Shown: in pieces, positions 8,152 to 16,688 of the stretch | How the letters are laid out: every line of letters starts with the position of its first letter | How positions within the stretch are numbered: position 1 is the stretch's first letter | Assembly: GCF_047971665.1 (NCBI RefSeq) | Contig: NZ_JBKEAA010000013.1 | Location: 1-64,000, forward strand | Source: Castellaniella sp047971665 | GTDB lineage: Bacteria > Pseudomonadota > Gammaproteobacteria > Burkholderiales > Burkholderiaceae_B | Direction: 5' to 3' | Length of the DNA: 64,000 nucleotides | The notes under the pieces: generated by a model | What the model was told of the DNA's origin: nothing | Database searches by the model: none | The model's input: the letters and a program-made list of their open reading frames with translations, nothing else | Made by a program: the position numbers and the translations under genes

Positions 8152-9207
8152 ATGAGCCGTTTTCTGCTCGAACCCCCCGATCCCAGTGCGCTTGATCCGG
8201 ATGCGCCGCGGGCCGGCCGCGGGCCGCTGGGCGTGCTGCTGATCAATCTGGGCACCCCGGATGCGCCGACGCCTGCGGCCGTGCGCCGCTACCTGGGCGA
8301 ATTCCTGTCGGATCCCAGGGTGGTCGAGCTGCCCGCCATGCTGTGGCAGGTCATCTTGCGTCTGTTCGTGCTGATGCGACGGCCGGCTGCGATCGCGCCG
8401 AAATATGCCCAGATCTGGCTCGACCGGGGCTCGCCTCTCCTGGTGCACAGCCAGGATCTGGCCGGGGCCGTGGCCGCCGTGTTGCGTGCCCAGGGGCTGG
8501 ACGCGCGGGTCGGGCTGGCCATGCGTTATGGGCGGCCAGCGCTGGCCGACGCCCTGGATGCCTTGCGCGCGGCCGGATGTGGTCGTATTTTGGTGGTACC
8601 GATGTATCCCCAGTACGCGGCCAGCACCACGGCCACGGCCGTTGACGCCGTGGCGGCGCATCTGGCCCGGTTGCGCCACCAGCCCACCTTGCGCTTTCTG
8701 GACCGTTTTCCGACGGCGGACGCTTATGTGGATGCGCTGTGCCGTTCAGTGCGGGCACACTGGGATCGGGCCGGCACGCCAGATCGGTTGTTGCTCAGTT
8801 TCCATGGATTGCCCCAGCAGTCGGTGCGCCAGGGCGATCCCTATTTTCGCGATTGCCAGCAAACCGCCCGGGCGCTGCGTGAACGGCTGGGCGCCGATGG
8901 TGCGCGGCTGCATGTGGCCTTTCAAAGCCGTTTTGGGGCGGCGTCTTGGTTGCAGCCCTACACGCAGCCCACGCTGGAGGCCTGGGGGCGGGAGGGTGTT
9001 GGCACGGTGGATCTGATGTGCCCCGGCTTTTTGGCGGATTGTCTGGAGACGCTCGAGGAGATCAATATAGGCTGTCGCGAGGCATTTCTGGCAGCCGGCG
9101 GGCGGACGTTCCGTTACATCCCGTGCCTGAACGCCGACCCTGATTGGGCGCAGGCATTTGCCGGCCTGATCGCGGATAACCTGGCTGGCTGGACTTCCTC
9201 AGGCTGA
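8152..9207 (+). CDS. hemH: Ferrochelatase
   Basis: Inserts Fe2+ into protoporphyrin IX, the last step of haem synthesis, at the cytoplasmic face of the membrane. 351 residues. Typical features: LLINLGTPDAP near residue 25, the RYLGEFLSDPRVVE segment, the PMYPQYAASTTA block, the metal-site histidine in LLSFHGLPQ and the C-terminal CPGFLADCLETLEEI with the conserved glutamate. I chose ATG 8152 over the in-frame GTG at 8143, which lacks support. Located downstream of hrcA in the same direction and possibly cotranscribed. Confidence 0.95.
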   Translation: MSRFLLEPPDPSALDPDAPRAGRGPLGVLLINLGTPDAPTPAAVRRYLGEFLSDPRVVELPAMLWQVILRLFVLMRRPAAIAPKYAQIWLDRGSPLLVHSQDLAGAVAAVLRAQGLDARVGLAMRYGRPALADALDALRAAGCGRILVVPMYPQYAASTTATAVDAVAAHLARLRHQPTLRFLDRFPTADAYVDALCRSVRAHWDRAGTPDRLLLSFHGLPQQSVRQGDPYFRDCQQTARALRERLGADGARLHVAFQSRFGAASWLQPYTQPTLEAWGREGVGTVDLMCPGFLADCLETLEEINIGCREAFLAAGGRTFRYIPCLNADPDWAQAFAGLIADNLAGWTSSG

Positions 9208-9261
9208 GGCGCCGGGCGGCGGCTTCAAGACGATTGTGATTGATTTTGATTTCAGACAGTT

Positions 9262-10209
9262 ATGCGTTTCCCATTACAGCAGTCATCTCACATCCAACAC
9301 CCGGATACCACGAATATCCAGCGAGTTGGCGTCAATGGCGATCGGGCCTTTGCCGCCGTTGCCGCGTCCGGCATGCAGGCGCGGCTGTATCTGGCCCTGC
9401 TGGTCGAGCGCTTCCGCCGCTTCAATCAGAACACGTTCGGTCTGCCGTTTGGCGAATCCTGTCTGCAGGCCTGGTTGCGGCAGTGGCCAGGCGCCGCTCA
9501 GGTCGAGCGTTTCGGCTTGCCGCGCCACAACCTCGAGCGGCGCCTGGGCGGTGATGCGCTGACGCTCTGGGTGCGGCCCCGCGATCTGGTCCAGGATGCG
9601 AATCATGCGCCGCGCGGGCAGGGTCATCGACCCTCCTCGATGGCGCTGATCTGGGATGGCGACTGGGATCTGCGGCGTTCCGACTTGCGCTATGGCGTTG
9701 GCACGGAGCTCTCCGAGGTTCAGGATATAGTCACGCACCGGGACCGTCTGCAGGATTCACAGGTCTATCGCCGGTTCCTGCGGGCGTTGCAGGAGGGGCG
9801 GCCGCACCGGTCGCATCGTCAGGGCATCAGCCTGGATTCCGTGCCGCGCATCCGGACCTACCTGGAAATCTACCTGGGTTTCGTGGACGACATGGCTGCC
9901 GATGGCTATCAGCCCGAGCGGGCCACCGATCCCATTGGGGTGGTGATCTCGCGGCAAGGGCATGTCCTGAAATATCGGAATGGCCGGCATCGTCTGGCCA
10001 TGACGCAATGGCTGGATCTGCCCTCGATTCCGGTCCGGGTGATGCATGTGCATCGTCTCTGGTGGAACCGGGTGGCCGATGGCGCCACGGGCCAGGCGGC
10101 CCTGGACCGCGTGTGCGCCGCGCTGTCCCAGTGCCAGCCTCAGTGGGTGCCTGCCGCGTCGGGAGCGCCCGGCCAGTCGGCGCAGCCTTACGTCCAATGG
10201 CCTGAATAG
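9262..10209 (+). CDS. Uncharacterised protein with a ParB/sulfiredoxin-like C-terminal segment
   Basis: 315 residues, function unknown. The N-terminal half (1-130) has no motif I recognise. Residues about 130-150 (LIWDGDWDLRRSDLRYG) and 225-265 (DPIGVVISRQGHVLKYRNGRHRLAMTQWLDLPSIPVRV) resemble small uncharacterised proteins in which a GRHRLA-type motif and an IPV strand recall the ParB/sulfiredoxin superfamily; in ParB-like proteins that region binds nucleotide. No signal peptide or membrane span is visible. The start is uncertain: there is no convincing ribosome site and the 5' flank (9230-9300) is locally AT-rich. It interrupts the space between hemH and grpE and looks like an insertion. 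Confidence 0.6.
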   Translation: MRFPLQQSSHIQHPDTTNIQRVGVNGDRAFAAVAASGMQARLYLALLVERFRRFNQNTFGLPFGESCLQAWLRQWPGAAQVERFGLPRHNLERRLGGDALTLWVRPRDLVQDANHAPRGQGHRPSSMALIWDGDWDLRRSDLRYGVGTELSEVQDIVTHRDRLQDSQVYRRFLRALQEGRPHRSHRQGISLDSVPRIRTYLEIYLGFVDDMAADGYQPERATDPIGVVISRQGHVLKYRNGRHRLAMTQWLDLPSIPVRVMHVHRLWWNRVADGATGQAALDRVCAALSQCQPQWVPAASGAPGQSAQPYVQWPE

Positions 10210-10337
10210 GCCGGCACGGCTCAGGGTCTGTTCGCACGCCTCGAGGAGATCGCGTTGCGCCCGAGCGCTGTCGAGCGCCTGGCGTGACCGGAGATCGCCC
10301 GTCTTGCGCGTGATCCCGGCAGGAGGGCGGCCGGCCT

Positions 10338-10365
10338 CTTGAAATCCCCACATTCCCCCCTATCT
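10338..10365 (+). promoter_or_regulatory. Heat-shock (sigma-32) promoter for grpE
   Basis: CTTGAAA (10338-10344), a 12-nt spacer, then CCCCTATCT (10357-10365), close to the RpoH consensus CTTGAAA-N11-16-CCCCATnT. It lies 40 bp upstream of the grpE ATG. Confidence 0.75.
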
Positions 10366-10404
10366 ATTGATTCACCCGTATTTTCTGTTTTTGGAGAGTT
10401 CACC

Positions 10405-10989
10405 ATGTCGGCACCCCAGGAAGACTTGGACCCGCAAGCCGCGCCGAGCGCCGAAACCCCGCCCCCGGCTCAGAAACCGGACGATGCGGCAGAATCCGCT
10501 GCCGAACCGTCCGTCGAGCAGCCGGGCGAAGACCTTGCCGCGTTGCTGGACGCCGCCCAGAAGCAGGTCGCCGATTACCACGATCAGCTGTTGCGCGCGC
10601 ATGCCGAGGTCGAGAATGTCCGCCGGCGCGCCCAGGAGGATGTGGCCAAGGCCCGCAAATTCGGCACGGAGTCCTTTGCCGAGAGCCTGATTCCCGTGCG
10701 CGACAGCCTGGAGGCCGCGCTGGCCCAGGAAGATCAGACCGTCGAGGACTGGCGTGGCGGCGTCGAGGCCACCTTGCGGCAGCTGAATGCCGCTTTTGAC
10801 CGCAACCAGATGCGCGAGATCGCGCCCGCGCCCGGCGAGGCCTTCGATCCGCATCGTCATCAGGCGATTTCCAATGTGCCTTCGGCGCACCCGCAGGGCA
10901 CGGTCGCCCAGACCTTGCAAAAGGGCTACCTGATCGCCGATCGCGTTCTGCGCCCGGCGCTGGTCATGGTGTCGGCGGGTCCGGCCTGA
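10405..10989 (+). CDS. grpE: Nucleotide exchange factor GrpE
   Basis: Dimeric nucleotide-exchange factor that releases ADP from DnaK. 194 residues from ATG 10405, preceded by GGAGAG; a longer in-frame ORF begins inside the heat-shock promoter and is not credible. The N-terminal 45 residues are acidic and Pro/Ala-rich and disordered; then a long helical coiled-coil (ALLDAAQKQVADYHDQLLRAHAEVENVRRR) and the C-terminal beta domain with FDPHRHQAISNVPS and GTVAQTLQKGYLIADRVLRPALV. It is followed by dnaK, which has its own heat-shock promoter. Confidence 0.96.
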   Translation: MSAPQEDLDPQAAPSAETPPPAQKPDDAAESAAEPSVEQPGEDLAALLDAAQKQVADYHDQLLRAHAEVENVRRRAQEDVAKARKFGTESFAESLIPVRDSLEAALAQEDQTVEDWRGGVEATLRQLNAAFDRNQMREIAPAPGEAFDPHRHQAISNVPSAHPQGTVAQTLQKGYLIADRVLRPALVMVSAGPA

Positions 10990-11006
10990 AATACGCAGGC
11001 GCGGGG

Positions 11007-11035
11007 CTTGAAACCCGTTCAGGCAACCCCATATT
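11007..11035 (+). promoter_or_regulatory. Heat-shock (sigma-32) promoter for dnaK
   Basis: CTTGAAA (11007-11013), a 13-nt spacer and CCCCATATT (11027-11035): an exact match to the RpoH consensus, 57 bp before the dnaK ATG. No CIRCE repeat is present, so induction is expected through RpoH and not through HrcA. Confidence 0.85.
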
Positions 11036-11092
11036 TGTATCATCGGCGGTCATGAAATCCGCCCCGTCATTCAAACATCGACAGGATCCAAC

Positions 11093-13015
11093 ATGAGCAA
11101 GATCATCGGCATCGACCTGGGGACGACCAACAGCTGCGTCGCAGTGCTGGACGGCGCGAAGGTCAAGATCATCGAAAACGCCGAAGGCGCGCGCACGACG
11201 CCTTCCATTGTCGCCTACATGCAGGACGGCGAAATCCTGGTGGGCGCCCCCGCCAAGCGTCAGGCTGTCACCAACCCGAAAAACACCATTTTCGCGGTCA
11301 AGCGCCTGATCGGTCGCAAATTCGAGGAAAAGGCCGTCCAGAAGGACATCGACCTGATGCCCTACCGGATTCTCAAGGCCGACAATGGCGACGCCTGGGT
11401 CGAGGCCCAGGACAAGAAGCTGGCGCCTCCGCAGGTGTCGGCCGATATCCTGCGCAAGATGAAGAAGACCGCCGAGGACTACCTGGGCGAGGAAGTCACC
11501 GAGGCCGTGATCACGGTGCCGGCCTACTTCAACGACAGCCAGCGTCAGGCCACCAAGGATGCCGGCCGCATCGCCGGTCTGGACGTCAAGCGCATCATCA
11601 ATGAGCCGACCGCAGCGGCCCTGGCCTTCGGCCTGGACAAATCCGAACGCGGCGACCGCAAGATCGTTGTCTATGACCTGGGCGGCGGGACTTTCGACGT
11701 GTCCATCATCGAAATCGCGGACGTGGACGGTGAAAAGCAGTTCGAGGTGCTGTCGACCAATGGCGATACCTTCCTGGGCGGCGAGGACTTCGACCAGCGC
11801 ATCATCGAGTACATCATCGCTGAGTTCAAGAAGGAATCCGGCGTCGATCTGTCCAAGGATGTGCTGGCCCTGCAGCGCCTGAAAGAAGCCGCCGAAAAGG
11901 CCAAGATCGAGCTGTCCTCCACGCAGCAGACCGAAATCAACCTGCCGTACATCACGGCCGATGCTTCCGGCCCCAAGCACCTGAACCTGAAGATCACCCG
12001 CTCCAAGCTGGAGGCGCTGGTCGAGGAACTGATCGAACGCACGATCGAACCCTGCCGCGTGGCGATCAAGGACGCTGGCGTCAAGGTCTCCGACATCGAC
12101 GACGTGATTCTGGTCGGCGGCATGACCCGCATGCCCAAGGTCCAGGAAAAGGTCAAGGAATTCTTCGGCCGTGACCCGCGCAAGGACGTGAACCCCGACG
12201 AGGCCGTGGCCGCGGGCGCCGCGATCCAGGGTTCCGTGCTGTCGGGCGACCGCAAGGACGTGCTGCTGCTGGATGTGACGCCGCTGTCGCTGGGGATCGA
12301 GACCCTGGGTGGCGTCATGACCAAGATGATCAAAAAGAACACCACGATCCCGACGCGGTTTTCGCAGGTGTTCTCCACGGCGGACGATAACCAGCCGGCC
12401 GTGACCATCAAGGTCTACCAGGGTGAGCGCGAGGTTGCCGCCGGCAACAAGGCGCTGGGCGAGTTCAATCTGGAAGGCATTCCGCCGGCTCCGCGCGGGC
12501 TGCCGCAGATCGAGGTCACGTTCGACATCGACGCCAATGGCATCCTGCACGTGTCGGCCAAGGACAAGGGCACCGGCAAGGAAAACAAGATCACGATCAA
12601 GGCCAGCTCCGGTCTGACCGAGGACGAGATCGAGCGCATGGTAAAGGACGCCGAGGCCAATGCCGAGGAAGACCATCGGGTCGCCGAGCTGGCGCAGGCG
12701 CGCAATCAGGCCGACGGTCTGGTGCATGCCACGCGCAAGTCCCTGACGGAATACGGCGACAAGCTCGAAGCCGCCGAGAAGGAAGCCATCGAGTCGGCCC
12801 TCAAGGACCTCGAAGAGGCCATCAAGGGCGATGACAAGGCGACCATCGATGCCAAGGTCGAAGCCCTGTCCACGGCATCGCAGAAGCTCGGCGAGAAGAT
12901 GTACGCCGACATGCAGGCCAAACAGGCGGCCGAGGGTGCGGCTGCCGCCAATGGCGCTGCGCCGGCGGAAGACGACGTCGTCGATGCCGACTTCAAGGAA
13001 GTGAAGCGCGACTGA
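11093..13015 (+). CDS. dnaK: Chaperone protein DnaK (Hsp70)
   Basis: ATP-dependent Hsp70 chaperone. 640 residues. The ATPase domain begins with GIDLGTTNSCVAV (phosphate loop 1), includes NEPTAAALAFG and the YDLGGGTFDVS phosphate loop around residue 195, and the ILVGGMTRMPKV block near 340. The linker DVLLLDVTPLSLGIET leads to the substrate-binding domain, and the alpha-helical lid ends in an alanine-rich stretch and the conserved acidic tail EDDVVDADFKEV. Transcribed from its own heat-shock promoter and probably also by read-through from grpE. A hairpin separates it from dnaJ. Confidence 0.98.
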   Translation: MSKIIGIDLGTTNSCVAVLDGAKVKIIENAEGARTTPSIVAYMQDGEILVGAPAKRQAVTNPKNTIFAVKRLIGRKFEEKAVQKDIDLMPYRILKADNGDAWVEAQDKKLAPPQVSADILRKMKKTAEDYLGEEVTEAVITVPAYFNDSQRQATKDAGRIAGLDVKRIINEPTAAALAFGLDKSERGDRKIVVYDLGGGTFDVSIIEIADVDGEKQFEVLSTNGDTFLGGEDFDQRIIEYIIAEFKKESGVDLSKDVLALQRLKEAAEKAKIELSSTQQTEINLPYITADASGPKHLNLKITRSKLEALVEELIERTIEPCRVAIKDAGVKVSDIDDVILVGGMTRMPKVQEKVKEFFGRDPRKDVNPDEAVAAGAAIQGSVLSGDRKDVLLLDVTPLSLGIETLGGVMTKMIKKNTTIPTRFSQVFSTADDNQPAVTIKVYQGEREVAAGNKALGEFNLEGIPPAPRGLPQIEVTFDIDANGILHVSAKDKGTGKENKITIKASSGLTEDEIERMVKDAEANAEEDHRVAELAQARNQADGLVHATRKSLTEYGDKLEAAEKEAIESALKDLEEAIKGDDKATIDAKVEALSTASQKLGEKMYADMQAKQAAEGAAAANGAAPAEDDVVDADFKEVKRD

Positions 13016-13023
13016 GCCTTCGC

Positions 13024-13058
13024 AGCCACGCGCCTTCGGGCCGCCCGGGCGCGTGGCT
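13024..13058 (+). terminator. Stem-loop between dnaK and dnaJ
   Basis: Perfect 11-bp inverted repeat AGCCACGCGCC (13024-13034) and GGCGCGTGGCT (13048-13058) with a 13-nt loop, directly after the dnaK stop. There is no T-run, so it fits an attenuating or mRNA-stabilising hairpin that lowers dnaJ relative to dnaK rather than a full terminator. Confidence 0.6.
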
Positions 13059-13150
13059 TGCGGCCGATACACCTGCCCGGAACCGGCGTGATCGCCGGAC
13101 CGGGCATCTGTCCTTCAATCAGCAGCGCATAGCACAGGCAACCCGAATCC

Positions 13151-14284
13151 ATGGCAAAACGAGATTTTTACGAAGTCCTGAGTGTGGCCAAGAACGCCTC
13201 GGACGACGACATCCGCAAGGCCTACCGCAAGCTGGCCATGAAATATCATCCGGACCGCAATCCGGACAGCAAAGAGGCCGAGGACAAATTCAAAGAGGCC
13301 AAGGAGGCTTACGAGATACTGTCTGACGCCGAGAAGCGCGCGGCCTATGATCGCTTCGGCCATGCGGGCGTGGATCCGAATGCCGCAGCCGGCGCCGGCA
13401 TGGGCGGCGGCGCCGGCGGTTTTGCCGATGCCTTTGGCGATATTTTCGGGGAAATCTTCGGCGGCGCCGCTGGCCGTCGGGGCGGTGGCGGCCCGCAGGT
13501 CTATCGTGGTGCCGACCTCAAATATTCCCTGGAGATCAGCCTGGAGCAGGCCGCCGACGGCTTTGACACCGAGATCCGCATCCCCAGTTGGGAATCCTGC
13601 GAGACGTGTCACGGCTCGGGGGCCAGGCCGGGGACTTCGCCCCAGACCTGCCGTACGTGCGGCGGCAATGGCGCCGTGCGCATGCAGCAGGGTTTTTTCA
13701 GTGTCCAGCAGACATGTCCGACCTGCCATGGCACCGGCCAGGAGATCACCGATCCCTGCGGCGATTGTGATGGCGTGGGCCGTATCCGCAAGAACAAGAC
13801 GTTGCAGGTCAAGATCCCCGCCGGGATCGACGATGGCATGCGCATCCGCTCGACCGGCAATGGCGAGCCGGGGGTCAATGGCGGTCCGCCGGGCGACCTG
13901 TATGTGGAAATCCACATCAAGCCGCACGGCATCTTCGAGCGCGAGGGCGAGGATCTGCACTGCGAACTGACCATCCCCTTCACCAAGGCGGCGCTGGGCG
14001 GTGTGCAGGAGGTCCCGACGCTGGCCGGGCGTGGCGAGATCACCATTCCTGAAGGCACGCAGACCGGCAAGACCTTCCGCCTGCGCGGCAAGGGCATCAA
14101 GGGGGTGCGCTCCAGCTATCCCGGCGACCTGTACTGCCATATCGTGGTGGAAACACCGGTGCGCCTGAACGACGAGCAGAAGTCGCTGCTGCGTCAGTTC
14201 GAGTCGTCCCTGAACAGTGGTGGCGACCGTCATTCGCCCAAGAGCGAATCCTGGACGGACAAGGTCAAGAACTTCTTCTCCTGA
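13151..14284 (+). CDS. dnaJ: Chaperone protein DnaJ (Hsp40)
   Basis: Co-chaperone that delivers substrates to DnaK and stimulates its ATPase. 377 residues, class I architecture: J-domain 1-70 with HPD at 33-35, Gly/Phe-rich linker about 75-115 (GAGMGGGAGGFADAFGDIFG), four CxxCxGxG zinc motifs between about 150 and 215 (CETCHGSG, CRTCGGNG, CPTCHGTG, CGDCDGVG), then the two C-terminal beta domains and the DEQKSLLRQFE dimerisation end. Downstream of dnaK in a conserved grpE-dnaK-dnaJ order. Confidence 0.97.
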   Translation: MAKRDFYEVLSVAKNASDDDIRKAYRKLAMKYHPDRNPDSKEAEDKFKEAKEAYEILSDAEKRAAYDRFGHAGVDPNAAAGAGMGGGAGGFADAFGDIFGEIFGGAAGRRGGGGPQVYRGADLKYSLEISLEQAADGFDTEIRIPSWESCETCHGSGARPGTSPQTCRTCGGNGAVRMQQGFFSVQQTCPTCHGTGQEITDPCGDCDGVGRIRKNKTLQVKIPAGIDDGMRIRSTGNGEPGVNGGPPGDLYVEIHIKPHGIFEREGEDLHCELTIPFTKAALGGVQEVPTLAGRGEITIPEGTQTGKTFRLRGKGIKGVRSSYPGDLYCHIVVETPVRLNDEQKSLLRQFESSLNSGGDRHSPKSESWTDKVKNFFS

Positions 14285-14303
14285 CCCCGCCGCAGTTCGT
14301 GGC

Positions 14304-15164
14304 TCAGGCAGGGGTGATCCGCACGCCGATGTCTGCGGGAGGACCAGAGAACGGGCTGCTGGTCACCAGGGCATCCACCCCGGTGGCCGCGTAAGCGGCC
14401 ACGTTGCCGGCGTGGATGCCGCCGGCAGCCAGCAGCCTCAGGCCCGGCCATCGGGTTCGCAGCCGGGGGCACCAGCCAGCGAGCAGGTCGGGCGCGGCCT
14501 TGTCAAACTGGATGACGTCAGCGCCACAGCCTGCCGCCTCGCAGGCTTCGTCGAAATCGGCGGCTTCGATCACGATTTTCTTTTCGACCAGATGGCGGCG
14601 ATGCCGCGCCAACCCCTCCCGTATGTCAGCCCAGCCTCGGGGCAGCAGGGCTCGATGCTGGGGGAACACCAGGATGGTTTCCGACAGGCCAAGCCGGTGC
14701 GGGAAGGCCCCGCCCGCCAGGGCGGCCTTCTGGGCGGTACGGCGAAGGCCGGGCGGATGTTTGCGGGTCGTCAGGATGCCGACGCCCGGGCCGATCTGAT
14801 CCGCGATCTGCACCAGTGTGCGGGTGCGGGCCGCCACGCCGCAGGCGTATTCCAGCAGGTTTTGCCCGACTTTCCAGCAATCCAGCAGCGCCCGGGCCGG
14901 CCCGCGGGCCGTCACAAGAGGCATCTCCGGGCCGGCCGTCTGGCCGCTCGAAAGGCAGGATTCCGGCTCGCCGCCCCGACTGAGCACCATGCGGGCCACT
15001 TCTTCGGTGCAGGCGGCGATCGTGGAGTGCCGGGCGACCCAGGCGATGTGCGCGGGCCGTGATCCGATCTCCAGCAATGTGCTGGTCAGGTCGAAGAAGC
15101 CGATGTCTTCCTGCAGCCAGTCATCCAGCGTCGAGGTGTTGAAAAAGAGTGCGGATTCATTCAT
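14304..15164 (-). CDS. modD: ModD-type molybdenum transport protein (NadC-like pyrophosphorylase)
   Basis: 286 residues from ATG 15164. It has the quinolinate phosphoribosyltransferase fold but carries the ModD version of the signature: TRKHPPGLRRTAQKAALAGG followed by HRLGLSETILVFPQHRALL (about residues 142-180), and AGGIHAGNVAAYAATGVDALVTSSPF at the C-terminus. True NadC has a different loop here and usually sits with nadA/nadB. ModD is found in molybdate uptake operons; its biochemical role is not settled. It is the last gene of modA-modB-modD. An in-frame ATG at 15227 would run into modB and is not used. Confidence 0.85.
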   Translation of the reverse strand: MNESALFFNTSTLDDWLQEDIGFFDLTSTLLEIGSRPAHIAWVARHSTIAACTEEVARMVLSRGGEPESCLSSGQTAGPEMPLVTARGPARALLDCWKVGQNLLEYACGVAARTRTLVQIADQIGPGVGILTTRKHPPGLRRTAQKAALAGGAFPHRLGLSETILVFPQHRALLPRGWADIREGLARHRRHLVEKKIVIEAADFDEACEAAGCGADVIQFDKAAPDLLAGWCPRLRTRWPGLRLLAAGGIHAGNVAAYAATGVDALVTSSPFSGPPADIGVRITPA

Positions 15165-15213
15165 GGCGTCTTGCTGTCCCCGGTGTGAGGCGGCAGGCAG
15201 GGGGGAAGGGGTG

Positions 15214-15876
15214 TCAGAGGGAGCCATAGCGCTTGAGCAGAAAGAAGATGAGCGCGGAAAGTCCGCACAGGAGCAAAGAGAGCTGATTGGCGCAGTCGAA
15301 CTGGCCGTCCATGACGTGGTTGTAGATCGCCAGGGAGAGCGTTTCAGTGCGTCCGACGATATTGCCGCCGAGCATGAGCGAGATGCCGACTTCGCCCAGC
15401 GCCCGGCCGCACGAGAGAATGAGCCCGGTGATCACGCCATGGCGAGCCAGCGGCCATTCGATTTGGGTGAATACGGCCCATGGCCGCGCGCCCAGTGTGG
15501 CCCCGGCCTCCTGCATGTCGCGATGGATAGCCTGGAATGCGGTTTGCACGGGTTTGACCATCAACGGCAGACCTGCGATGAAGGCCGCGATCACCAGGCC
15601 GGGCATCTGAAAAATGATGTCCGGACGCAGGCCCGGCGACAGCCAGGCCAGCAACCAGCCCCGCTGTCCGAGCGCCATGAGCAGACCATACCCCAGCACC
15701 ATGGGCGGGAAGATCAGCGGCAGCATGATCAGGACATCCAGCATGCCTTTTCCCGGAAAACACTTGTGCGCCAGCAGCCAGCCCAGCAGGGTGCCCAGAA
15801 TCAGCTGCAGAACGGTGGCCCACAGAATGATCTGGAGGGTCAGTCCGATTGAGGCGCTCGCACACAGGCTGCTCAT
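15214..15876 (-). CDS. modB: Molybdate ABC transporter permease ModB
   Basis: 220-residue inner-membrane permease with about five to six hydrophobic segments (IGLTLQIILWATVLQLILGTL, DVLIMLPLIFPPMVLGYGLL, PGLVIAAFIAGLPLMV, a C-terminal LSLLLCGLSALIFFLL). The cytoplasmic EAA loop, which contacts the ATPase, is intact (MQEAGATLGARPWAVFTQIEWPLARHGVITG) and the LSCGRALGEVGISLMLGGNI segment is typical of ModB. Start chosen at ATG 15876 (MSSLCASASIG). Between modA (22 bp upstream) and modD (49 bp downstream). The expected ATPase gene modC is not in this cluster. Confidence 0.9.
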   Translation of the reverse strand: MSSLCASASIGLTLQIILWATVLQLILGTLLGWLLAHKCFPGKGMLDVLIMLPLIFPPMVLGYGLLMALGQRGWLLAWLSPGLRPDIIFQMPGLVIAAFIAGLPLMVKPVQTAFQAIHRDMQEAGATLGARPWAVFTQIEWPLARHGVITGLILSCGRALGEVGISLMLGGNIVGRTETLSLAIYNHVMDGQFDCANQLSLLLCGLSALIFFLLKRYGSL

Positions 15877-15898
15877 GGGGGGGCCATGGGGGCAGGCT

Positions 15899-16624
15899 TT
15901 AATCCAGACCGTAGCGACGCAGGATATCGCGTGCGGCGGGCGTCGCGATATAAGTGGCCCATGCCTGCACGGCGGGATCGCTTTCATGCCCTTTCGTGAC
16001 GGCCATGGTGATCTCGATCGGGTCGTAGCAGGAATCCGGCGCGAGGAAATAGCCTCCGATCGAATCGCCCCGGCCCAGGGCTTCCGTCAGATTGACGAGT
16101 CCCGCATCCATGTCGCCCAGGGCGACATAGGCGCCGACCTGGGGCACCCCGTCGCTTTCGGTGCGCTTGGCCCGGGTCGTGATGTCCAGGCCGGTGCGCT
16201 GCAGGCATTGCGCTGCCGCCCGGCCATAGATGGTGCGTCGAGGGTGCGGCATGGCATAGCGCCGGACCTGGCCGCTGCGCAGGTCCTGGATCGATGTCAG
16301 CGCCAGGCCCTGGCGATAGATGATGGCCAGACGGCCAGCGCCCAGGCGCTCATAGCGGGTTGACAGGTCTTCGGGTTCGAGCAGGGCCCGGTCTCCGATC
16401 AACAACGCGATGCCGGCGTTCTGTCTGGCCTGGGTGACGATGCCGCGGACATGTCCAAAGCTGGCCTCTACCTTGAGGCCGTAAGCGATGGGCAGTTGGC
16501 GGATCAGCTCCATCAAGGGCTTGCGGTAGCCGCCCGCCGATGCGATGAGCAGCGTATCGGCGAAGGCGGAGGTGGCTTGCGCGGCGGTCAGGAAAAGGCA
16601 GAGGCTCAGCAGTCTGGCAGTCAT
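15899..16624 (-). CDS. modA: Molybdate ABC transporter substrate-binding protein ModA-like
   Basis: 241-residue periplasmic binding protein. Signal peptide MTARLLSLCLFLTAAQATSAFA with likely cleavage before Asp; the mature part begins TLLIASAGGYRKPLMELI, the ModA-type oxyanion-binding start. Later blocks (ALLIGDRALLEP, YAMPHPRRTIYGRAAAQCLQRTG, DMDAGLVNLTEAL) follow the family order. The sequence is divergent from E. coli ModA, so tungstate or another oxyanion is possible; the ModD partner and a ModE-type operator upstream support molybdate. First gene of the operon. Confidence 0.8.
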   Translation of the reverse strand: MTARLLSLCLFLTAAQATSAFADTLLIASAGGYRKPLMELIRQLPIAYGLKVEASFGHVRGIVTQARQNAGIALLIGDRALLEPEDLSTRYERLGAGRLAIIYRQGLALTSIQDLRSGQVRRYAMPHPRRTIYGRAAAQCLQRTGLDITTRAKRTESDGVPQVGAYVALGDMDAGLVNLTEALGRGDSIGGYFLAPDSCYDPIEITMAVTKGHESDPAVQAWATYIATPAARDILRRYGLD

Positions 16625-16688
16625 GACGGTATCGGTCTGAGGAGACGTGGATAGGATGGAAGGTGGCGCGCGGCGAGAACCTCGCGCC

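Noticed and set aside
10211..11092. A CIRCE operator near grpE or dnaK
   Set aside because: No TTAGCACTC/GAGTGCTAA pair seen; the sites there are of sigma-32 type.
10964..13072. A 702-codon open frame antisense to dnaK
   Set aside because: Long antisense frames are common opposite GC-rich conserved genes; composition and lack of a ribosome site or domain make it an artefact.
14304..15164. Calling this gene nadC
   Set aside because: The LSETILVFPQHRALL region and its place after modB fit ModD, not quinolinate phosphoribosyltransferase.
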